A DNA stretch of 5,851 bases from Clostridia bacterium. GTDB taxonomy: Bacteria > Bacillota > Clostridia > Oscillospirales > CAG-272. Of the stretch, positions 1 through 5,147 are shown piece by piece (within the stretch, counting starts at the first letter, position 1; each line of letters opens with the position of its first letter). The translations under genes were made by a program, and so were the position numbers. The stretch spans positions 1 to 5,851 of the forward strand of contig JAFQNM010000300.1 of assembly GCA_017395885.1 (NCBI GenBank), given 5' to 3'. The notes beneath the pieces are model-generated. The model saw only the letters and a list, made by a program, of their open reading frames with translations, was not told the origin of the DNA and did no database searches.

Positions 1-745
1 GGTAAAGGCGTATCTCACCCAAAAGGGCATCTCCCGAGGTAAGGTGGAGATATATATCGGTGTTGAGGTGATCGAGCAGAAGGGCCTTGAGACCGCGCTT
101 GATTGCGCTGCAGCACAGTCATATATACAGGCGCTTTACAAGCTGAGAGATGAGTTTTCTCTGCCCGATGATATAACAGTTATGAAGGTTGCTCAGAACA
201 GAGAGCTTTTCACCGTTGTTCGCCCCGATGAGGATGCAGAGCAGGATTGGCAGGATGTTCTTTCAGCACTGGACCCCGCTATTGACTCATTCCTTGAGAG
301 AAGAGCCTGCGAGGGAGCAAGAATGCTTGAGGACGTAGCTTCAAAGATCGAGGGCATCCGTGTTATCGTAAAAAAGATATCCGAGCTTTCCAAAAACGAT
401 ATTCAAGGCTATAGCCAGAAGCTGACTGAGAGAATTAAGAAGCTGCTCTCCGATTTCGATGTTGAGATATCTGAGCAAAGGATCCTCACCGAGGCTGCGA
501 TCTTTGCAGATAAGGCGGCAATAGATGAGGAAATGGTAAGGCTTGAGAGCCATTTCAAAACCTTTTATGAAATAGCAGAATCCCCCGAGCCTGCAGGCCG
601 AAAGCTGGATTTCCTTCTTCAGGAGATGAACAGGGAGATAAACACAACAGGCTCCAAGGCAAACAATTCTGAGATCGCCCACCTCGTTGTGGACGTAAAG
701 GCGGAGCTTGAGAAGATCCGTGAGCAGATCCAGAATATTGAGTGA
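1..745 (+). CDS. yicC: YicC/YloC-family endoribonuclease, 5' end outside window
   Basis: The frame is open from the first bases (first whole codon at position 2) and gives 247 residues before TGA at 743-745. The family is usually about 290 residues, so roughly 40-45 N-terminal residues lie upstream of the window. The beginning contains the SRGKVEI stretch typical of the YicC N-terminal domain. The C-terminal third is a clear DUF1732 domain: EEMVRLESH near 516-560, then GRKLDFLLQEMNREINT followed by GSKAN at 596-667, and a final KIREQIQNIE. Family members are reported to be oligomeric RNA endonucleases linked to RNA turnover; the exact substrate here is unknown. The GTG at 44 is not the start, because family homology continues upstream of it. 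remA begins 11 bp after the stop and the genes are probably cotranscribed, matching the yloC-remA-gmk order of Bacillus subtilis. The family call is secure; the cellular role is less so. Confidence 0.95.
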   Translation, partial: VKAYLTQKGISRGKVEIYIGVEVIEQKGLETALDCAAAQSYIQALYKLRDEFSLPDDITVMKVAQNRELFTVVRPDEDAEQDWQDVLSALDPAIDSFLERRACEGARMLEDVASKIEGIRVIVKKISELSKNDIQGYSQKLTERIKKLLSDFDVEISEQRILTEAAIFADKAAIDEEMVRLESHFKTFYEIAESPEPAGRKLDFLLQEMNREINTTGSKANNSEIAHLVVDVKAELEKIREQIQNIE

Positions 746-747
746 CC

Positions 748-753
748 GGAGGG
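748..753 (+). promoter_or_regulatory. Ribosome binding site of remA
   Basis: GGAGGG lies directly after the yicC stop codon and just upstream of ATG at 757. It selects that ATG over an in-frame GTG at 742, which overlaps the yicC stop and would place this site inside the coding region. Confidence 0.8.
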
Positions 754-756
754 AAT

Positions 757-1020
757 ATGAAGTTTATAAATATCGGCTTCAATAATATGATAGCGAGAGA
801 CCGTATCGTAGCTCTTATCAGTCCCGAATCAGCTCCTGCCAAGCGCCTTGTGCAGGATGCAAAGGATACGGGAAGAGCTATTGATTGCACCAGCGGCAAA
901 AAAACGAGATCGGTCATCATAACCGATAGCGATCATATAATTTTGTCCTCTATTCAAACAGAAACAATAACCGCCAGAATAGCAGGCGAGGCAGAAACGG
1001 AGAATGAAGATGAAGAGTAA
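757..1020 (+). CDS. remA: RemA-family (DUF370) DNA-binding regulator
   Basis: This is an 87-residue protein starting KFINIGFNNMI, with SPESAPAKRLVQDAKDTG at 22-39, then GKKTRS (47-52) and ITDSDHIILSSIQTET (54-69). These segments align end to end with Bacillus subtilis RemA (YlzA), a ring-forming DNA-binding protein that activates biofilm-matrix and osmoprotection genes. In Clostridia the family is widespread but its targets are mostly unknown, so a matrix role is not implied. The arginine corresponding to B. subtilis R18 is present (R16) and the proline equivalent to P29 is present (P27), but the GRRTR patch is GKKTR here. The last ten or so residues are very acidic (ETENEDEE). ATG at 757 is chosen because GGAGGG precedes it and because it matches the family N-terminus. 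The end overlaps gmk by 11 bp, which suggests translational coupling. Confidence 0.92.
   Translation: MKFINIGFNNMIARDRIVALISPESAPAKRLVQDAKDTGRAIDCTSGKKTRSVIITDSDHIILSSIQTETITARIAGEAETENEDEE
999..1002 (+). promoter_or_regulatory. Ribosome binding site of gmk inside remA
   Basis: GGAG lies within the codons for the acidic RemA tail. It is only 1 nt from ATG at 1004 but 7 nt from ATG at 1010, so it favours the second ATG as the gmk start. Confidence 0.6.
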
Positions 1021-1624
1021 AGGAACCCTTATAGTAATTTCCGGCCCCTCCGGCAGCGGAAAGGGCACGGTGGTGAAGGCCCTTAAGGAGATGATGCCTG
1101 AGCTTGGCTTGTCCGTTTCCGCAACAACGAGAGCTCCCAGAGAGGGCGAGATAGACGGAGTAGATTATTTCTACGTCACCCGAGACGATTTTGAGGAAAT
1201 GATCGAGGATGGAGATATCCTTGAGTATACTACATACTGCGGCAATTATTACGGCACCCCCCGTAAGGAAGCCGAGAGGATCACGGGAGAGGGCAGAGAC
1301 CTTATCCTTGAGATCGAGGTGGACGGAGCAGGTCAGGTAAAGAAAAAATTTGCCGATGCCGTAACGGTAATGCTCATTCCCCCCAGCCTTTCAGCACTTG
1401 AGGCCCGTCTTCGCGGCCGTGGCACAGAGAGCGAGGAGGTCATCCAAAAGCGCCTTGCCCGTGCTGTTGAGGAGATAAAGCTTGCAAGCACTTATGATTA
1501 TGTGGTTGTAAATGAGGATGGCGGAGTTGAGGATTGCGCCAGACAGATCAGAAGGATCATAAGATCCGAGTGCAACCGCTCATTCAGAATGAGCGATGTA
1601 ATTGAAAATTTCACAAATAATTAA
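1010..1624 (+). CDS. gmk: Guanylate kinase
   Basis: This 204-residue protein has the usual length for Gmk, the enzyme that phosphorylates GMP to GDP using ATP in the cytoplasm; it supplies GTP synthesis and influences (p)ppGpp metabolism. The P-loop GPSGSGKGT is at 12-20. GMP-site residues are visible by comparison with characterised enzymes: S37, R41 and R44 in SATTRAPRE, Y53, E72, Y81 and T83 in GNYYGTPR. The lid segment RLRGRGTE is at 133-140 and the closing TYDYVVVNED at 161-170. The start at 1010 is preferred over the in-frame ATG at 1004: spacing from GGAG is better and the N-terminus MKSKGTLIVISG then aligns with the B. subtilis enzyme. The gene overlaps remA by 11 bp and is followed by rpoZ after 15 bp, so it probably shares their transcript. 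No key residue appears missing. Confidence 0.96.
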   Translation: MKSKGTLIVISGPSGSGKGTVVKALKEMMPELGLSVSATTRAPREGEIDGVDYFYVTRDDFEEMIEDGDILEYTTYCGNYYGTPRKEAERITGEGRDLILEIEVDGAGQVKKKFADAVTVMLIPPSLSALEARLRGRGTESEEVIQKRLARAVEEIKLASTYDYVVVNEDGGVEDCARQIRRIIRSECNRSFRMSDVIENFTNN

Positions 1625-1639
1625 ACAGGAGATAAGAAT

Positions 1640-1951
1640 ATGATAAGCCCTTCCATTACAGATCTTACAAAGAACGAGTTTAACAGATATACCCTTGCTA
1701 TCGCAACGGCAAAGTGTGCCAGAATGATAACAGACGAGTACGTTCGTCAGAGAGAGATAGCAGAACACAGAATTGCGAATAAGGAAACAGATAAGAGCAT
1801 AGCATCTATGATCAGCCGTGAATACAGAGATGAGAAGGCGGTAAAGGTAGCGGTGCATAAGCTTTATAAAAAGGATTTCGTTATCGTTGGCTATACAGAT
1901 AACGACGTAGAGGCAGAGGAGCCCGCTGCAGAGGCAGAGGAAGAGAACTGA
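1640..1951 (+). CDS. rpoZ: RNA polymerase omega subunit, divergent and long
   Basis: This 103-residue protein starts MISPSITDL, has the omega signature NRYTLAIATAKCAR at 15-28, and a later helix EKAVKVAVHKL (65-75) that matches the family's K-x-V-x-A-x-x-E/K-L segment. Omega binds the C-terminal part of the beta-prime subunit and helps assemble or stabilise RNA polymerase. Position directly after gmk is the standard location. AGGAG at 1627-1631 lies 8 nt before ATG. Oddities are a cysteine where KRAR is usual (KCAR), a longer middle region (about residues 32-63) than in the 67-residue B. subtilis omega, and a very acidic tail from about 86 (EAEEPAAEAEEEN). The gene ends in tandem in-frame stops TGA TAA (1949-1954), then a terminator. 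Identity rests on the N-terminal signature plus gene order; the rest is divergent. Confidence 0.85.
   Translation: MISPSITDLTKNEFNRYTLAIATAKCARMITDEYVRQREIAEHRIANKETDKSIASMISREYRDEKAVKVAVHKLYKKDFVIVGYTDNDVEAEEPAAEAEEEN
1910..1941 (+). repeat. Short direct repeat in the rpoZ acidic tail
   Basis: The 11-mer GAGGCAGAGGA occurs at 1910-1920 and again at 1931-1941, a period of 21 bp or seven codons. It encodes two EAEE blocks of the acidic tail, consistent with tail growth by local duplication. Confidence 0.6.
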
Positions 1952-1956
1952 TAAGG

Positions 1957-1989
1957 TGCCGTCGGCTTTTTTAGCCGACGGCAGTTTTT
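1957..1989 (+). terminator. Intrinsic terminator after rpoZ
   Basis: A perfect 11-bp stem (TGCCGTCGGCT at 1957-1967 with AGCCGACGGCA at 1973-1983) closes a five-T loop and is followed, after one G, by TTTTT at 1985-1989. It starts 5 bp after the rpoZ stop. On the opposite strand the hairpin is not followed by a U-run, so it should act only on rightward transcription. It lies 25 bp before the priA start, so it should end or reduce transcripts coming from yicC-remA-gmk-rpoZ. Confidence 0.9.
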
Positions 1990-1999
1990 GATAAAACTG

Positions 2000-2007
2000 A
2001 AAGGAGG
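2000..2007 (+). promoter_or_regulatory. Ribosome binding site of priA
   Basis: AAAGGAGG is a near-perfect anti-16S complement located 7 nt before GTG at 2015. It sets that GTG as the start and excludes the in-frame TTG at 1988, which lies in the terminator T-run and would put this site inside the gene. Confidence 0.85.
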
Positions 2008-2014
2008 CGCATCT

Positions 2015-4531
2015 GTGCTGCAGGAAGAGAATAAGGGCCTGTTTTGTGCCGTCCGCTTGCTGGATGTGCCGTATCACCTTGACAGGACCTATGAATACTA
2101 TATCCCGCCGGAGCTGGAGGAGTCTGCAGTTGAGGGAGCGTTTGTCAGCGTTCCCTTCGGAAAGGGAAACAGAAAGGTCAGCGGAGTAATCACAGAAATA
2201 AAAAAGGAAAGCGAATATGATGAGGTAAAGCCGGTCGATGGAGTATCAGCAGCCGGTGAGGTTGTTGACCGTGAGGCCGCAATGATGTGCCGCTTTCTTT
2301 GTGATTATACTCTTTGTACATATGGAGAGGCCGTCAGAGCAGTTGTACCCGCATCGGCAATATCAGACCTCGGAGAGTATTATAAGGCCCTGGAAAATGA
2401 GAGCAAAATGAAAAAGCTCACAGATAAGGAGCTGGTGTTTTATTCTCATATAAAAATAAGAGGCACCGTGTCGTCTTCAAGCCTCAGGAACCATTTTGGA
2501 GATGAGGCAGCTCTTGTAGCGGCCGGCCTTGTAAAGCTGGGCCTCCTTGAAAAAGAGGTCAGATTAAAGGACTCAACAAATTTCAGATATATAACGTATG
2601 TATCTCTTGAAGAGGGAGTAGACGTAGATAGCGCTGTCCGAAAAACGAGAAGTCCTACTCAGGCAGAAATAGTTAGGCTGTTGACTAAAACGTCTCGTAT
2701 GACAACTGAAGAGTTGTATATGCGAATAGGCAAGAACGTGTCCCCACAGCTGACAGCGCTTGAAAAGAAAGGCTTAGTCAGACTTGAGAAAAAGGAAAGC
2801 TACAGAAATCCGTATTTAGACAGTTGTATAAATCAACAAAAGGATGAGTCCCCCTTATCCGAGGAGCAGAGAAGAGCTTATCTGGAAATAGAGAGCCTTT
2901 ATGAGAAGGAGGGGCCTGCGGCAGTATTGCTTCACGGCATAACGGGTAGCGGAAAAACAAGAGTCATCAAGGAAATGATAGATAGGGTGACCGGTGATGG
3001 AAAGGGCGTCATAATGCTGGTGCCCGAAATATCTCTCACTCCTCAGACCGTTGGATACTTCTGCGCACAGTACGGAGAGAGAGTAGCGGTCATACACTCA
3101 AGCCTTTCTCAGGGAGAAAGATTTGATGCGTGGAAGAGGATCAGGAGAGGCGAGGCAGACGTTGTTATCGGCACGAGAAGCGCAATTTTTGCGCCTGTCA
3201 AAAATCTGGGAATGATAGTAATAGATGAGGAGCAGGAGCATACCTATAAATCGGATACCGATCCCAAGTATCTTGCCCATGATGTGGCAAGATTCCGTTC
3301 GGGAAAAAACAATTCGCTAATGCTTCTTTCCTCGGCAACGCCGTCGCTGAATTCGTATTATAAGGCGGTAACAGGTTCGTATACCCTTGTGGAAATGAAG
3401 GAGCGCTACGGAAACGCAAGGCTTCCCGAGGTGGTAATCAGCGATATGCGCTTTGAGCCGGACAGCGGAAACGTTTCACCGGTGGGAACGGTGCTGACAG
3501 ATAGCCTCAGAAGAGTATATTCTGAGCAGATGCAGTCCATCGTGTTCCTTAATCGAAGAGGATATAATTCTGCAGTGTCATGCAGAGTTTGCGGAGAGGC
3601 CATAACCTGCCCCCATTGCTCAGTGAGCCTGACCTACCATACAAGAATGCCTCTTGGTGAAGCGCAGGATGCGGCAGAGTATTTCCGTATCAGAGAAAGC
3701 AGAGGATTGCTTGCCTGCCACTATTGCGGCTATAAGACAAGAGTTCCCCAGCTTTGTCCCGGTTGCGGAGCAGAGCATTTCAAGTTTGTGGGCTGCGGCA
3801 CGCAGAAGGCAGAGGAGGAGCTGCAAAAGGCAGTTCCCGGCGCAAGGATACTCCGTATGGATATGGATACTACGGGAACGAAAAATGCCCATAACGAGAT
3901 CCTCGATAAATTCAGAAGAGGAGAAGCGGATATTCTCCTCGGCACTCAGATGGTAACCAAGGGGCATGACTTTCCTGCAGTTACCCTTGTTGGCGTAATG
4001 AACGCAGATTCGAGCCTCTATCTGGATGATTACAGAGCCGCAGAAAAGACCTTTTCTATGCTGACACAGGTCATAGGAAGAGCGGGAAGGGGAGATGACC
4101 CGGGAGTCGCAGTCGTGCAAACGGTGAACCCCGATTCCGAGGTCATAAGGCTTGCGGCCGCTCAGGATTATAAAACCTTTTATGAGAAGGAGATAAGGCT
4201 GAGAAAGGCCCTGGTGTTCCCTCCGTTTTGCGATATTGCAGTTCTTACTCTGTCGGGAACGGACGAGGCTTTGCTTTCGGCAAGTGCCTTAAAGCTTTCG
4301 CAAAGAGCAAAGGAGCTTCTTGAGGGAGATTATAAAGAGGTAAAGGCCGTAATGTTCGGTCCCTTTGAGGCGCCTGTTTATAAAGTACAGAATACGTGCC
4401 GTATGAGGCTCGTTATAAAATGCAGGCTGAACAGAATGACAAGGCAGCTCATATCAAGACTGCTTTGGGAGTTTGGTAAGTCTGTGAAAAACGTGACCCT
4501 GACGGCAGATCTTAACCCTTCATCGCTGTAA
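2015..4531 (+). CDS. priA: Primosomal protein N' (replication restart helicase PriA)
   Basis: This 838-residue protein is a 3'-5' superfamily 2 DNA helicase that recognises stalled forks and reloads the replisome. Visible domains in order are the 3'-DNA-end binding domain (about 10-110, with HLDRTYEYYIP and VPFGKG), winged-helix-like segments (about 130-265), helicase lobe 1 with Walker A GITGSGKT (308-315), VPEISLTPQ (336-344), GTRSAIFAP (386-394), the DEEQ box (404-407) and SSATPS (439-444). Next come the zinc module with four CxxC pairs (523-526, 532-535, 568-571, 581-584) and lobe 2 with GTQMVTKGHDFP (643-654) and TQVIGRAGRG (684-693), then a C-terminal domain. DEEQ replaces the more familiar DEEH, and about 18 extra residues sit between the second and third CxxC pairs. 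GTG is chosen as the start for its strong ribosome site. The gene follows a terminator with no evident promoter in the gap, and coaBC, usual at this place in B. subtilis, is absent. Confidence 0.96.
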   Translation: MLQEENKGLFCAVRLLDVPYHLDRTYEYYIPPELEESAVEGAFVSVPFGKGNRKVSGVITEIKKESEYDEVKPVDGVSAAGEVVDREAAMMCRFLCDYTLCTYGEAVRAVVPASAISDLGEYYKALENESKMKKLTDKELVFYSHIKIRGTVSSSSLRNHFGDEAALVAAGLVKLGLLEKEVRLKDSTNFRYITYVSLEEGVDVDSAVRKTRSPTQAEIVRLLTKTSRMTTEELYMRIGKNVSPQLTALEKKGLVRLEKKESYRNPYLDSCINQQKDESPLSEEQRRAYLEIESLYEKEGPAAVLLHGITGSGKTRVIKEMIDRVTGDGKGVIMLVPEISLTPQTVGYFCAQYGERVAVIHSSLSQGERFDAWKRIRRGEADVVIGTRSAIFAPVKNLGMIVIDEEQEHTYKSDTDPKYLAHDVARFRSGKNNSLMLLSSATPSLNSYYKAVTGSYTLVEMKERYGNARLPEVVISDMRFEPDSGNVSPVGTVLTDSLRRVYSEQMQSIVFLNRRGYNSAVSCRVCGEAITCPHCSVSLTYHTRMPLGEAQDAAEYFRIRESRGLLACHYCGYKTRVPQLCPGCGAEHFKFVGCGTQKAEEELQKAVPGARILRMDMDTTGTKNAHNEILDKFRRGEADILLGTQMVTKGHDFPAVTLVGVMNADSSLYLDDYRAAEKTFSMLTQVIGRAGRGDDPGVAVVQTVNPDSEVIRLAAAQDYKTFYEKEIRLRKALVFPPFCDIAVLTLSGTDEALLSASALKLSQRAKELLEGDYKEVKAVMFGPFEAPVYKVQNTCRMRLVIKCRLNRMTRQLISRLLWEFGKSVKNVTLTADLNPSSL

Positions 4532-4642
4532 GATGAACGGAGATAAAAGAAAATGAAAAAGGCAGAGCAGACCGTGCCGGAATCGAGTAGTCTTATGGCC
4601 GGTCGGATCTGTGCGAAACCAAAGAAAGGTAGAAAGAATAAA
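4532..4642 (+). other. Leader-like gap between priA and def
   Basis: This 111-bp stretch is the longest gap in the window. It contains GGAG at 4539-4542, an ATG at 4553 in frame with def, and a hairpin at 4570-4604. Read as codons from 4553 it would add 30 residues to deformylase, many of them basic near the end. The codons CCG, TCG, AGT, CGG, CCA and TGT used in it do not occur anywhere in the def body. I read it as a probable untranslated leader, with a translated N-terminal extension as the alternative. I see no convincing -35/-10 pair and no terminator T-run. Confidence 0.5.
4570..4604 (+). other. Predicted RNA hairpin upstream of def
   Basis: GACCGTGCC (4570-4578) can pair with GGCCGGTC (4597-4604) as an 8-bp stem with a single bulged T at 4575 and an 18-nt loop. 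No U-run follows, so it is not an intrinsic terminator. It could be a processing site, a regulatory fold, or chance pairing. Confidence 0.4.
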
Positions 4643-5113
4643 ATGGCAATACTTAATATTGTAAAAGAGGGAGACAGCGTTCTTCGCGGAAAGTGCAGAG
4701 AGGTAACGGAGATCACTCCCAGAATAATCACGCTGCTTGACGATATGGCAGAGACCCTTCACGATGCAGACGGCTGCGGACTTGCGGCACCTCAGGTTGG
4801 TGTTCGCCGCCGTATTGCCCTTGTTGAGGTTGATGAGGGAGACCTGGTCGAGCTTATCAACCCCGTGATCGTTGAAAGAAAGGGCCATCAGGAGGAGATA
4901 GAGGGATGCCTTTCCGTTCCCGGCAAGTGGGGAATTACAAAGCGCCCCATGTATGTTAAGGTCAAGGCCACAGACCGTAACGGTAATGAGTTTACCGTAG
5001 AGGGCGAGGGACTTAAGGCAAGAGCCTTCTGCCACGAGATAGACCATCTTGACGGTATCCTCTTTAACGACCATGCAGAAATGGTTGACCCTGAGGATCT
5101 TGAGCTGGAATAA
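4643..5113 (+). CDS. def: Peptide deformylase
   Basis: This metalloenzyme removes the N-formyl group from the first methionine of new proteins as they leave the ribosome. The 156-residue product begins MAILNIVKEGDSVLR, the typical family start. All three catalytic motifs are intact: GCGLAAPQ (44-51), EGCLS (87-91, metal ligand C89) and HEIDH (131-135, metal ligands H131 and H135, catalytic E132). The ATG at 4643 is chosen because family homology begins exactly there, although its ribosome site is weak (AAAGG at 4625-4629, 13 nt away). An in-frame ATG at 4553 has a better-placed GGAG (10 nt) and would add 30 residues unlike the family. The gene is followed by fmt after 34 bp, the usual def-fmt pairing that couples formyl addition with removal. 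Function is secure; the start is less certain. Confidence 0.95.
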   Translation: MAILNIVKEGDSVLRGKCREVTEITPRIITLLDDMAETLHDADGCGLAAPQVGVRRRIALVEVDEGDLVELINPVIVERKGHQEEIEGCLSVPGKWGITKRPMYVKVKATDRNGNEFTVEGEGLKARAFCHEIDHLDGILFNDHAEMVDPEDLELE

Positions 5114-5134
5114 TTTAGGAAAACATAAGCAATT

Positions 5135-5140
5135 AAAGGA
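5135..5140 (+). promoter_or_regulatory. Ribosome binding site of fmt
   Basis: AAAGGA lies 7 nt before ATG at 5148 in the 34-bp def-fmt gap. The gap shows no terminator or promoter, which supports cotranscription of the two genes. Confidence 0.65.
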
Positions 5141-5147
5141 AAAGCAT

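Noticed and set aside
1892..1897. TATACA in rpoZ as a -10 element for priA
   Set aside because: The position 17 bp upstream reads AAAAGG, which is nothing like a -35 element.
1988..2014. TTG at 1988 as an earlier priA start
   Set aside because: It sits in the terminator T-run, has no ribosome site of its own, and would place the strong AAAGGAGG inside the gene.
1580..2077. Open frame of 165 codons on the minus strand across rpoZ
   Set aside because: It runs through the terminator hairpin and covers rpoZ antisense. The product is cysteine- and leucine-rich low-quality sequence with no family resemblance.
3620..4120. Open frames on both strands inside priA
   Set aside because: The plus-strand PriA frame has continuous helicase and zinc motifs through this region, so the others are overlapping chance frames.
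4533..4556. Seven-codon mini-ORF (MNGDKRK) overlapping the ATG at 4553 by ATGA
   Set aside because: No convincing ribosome site precedes it and such a short frame is expected by chance, so I do not call it a leader peptide.
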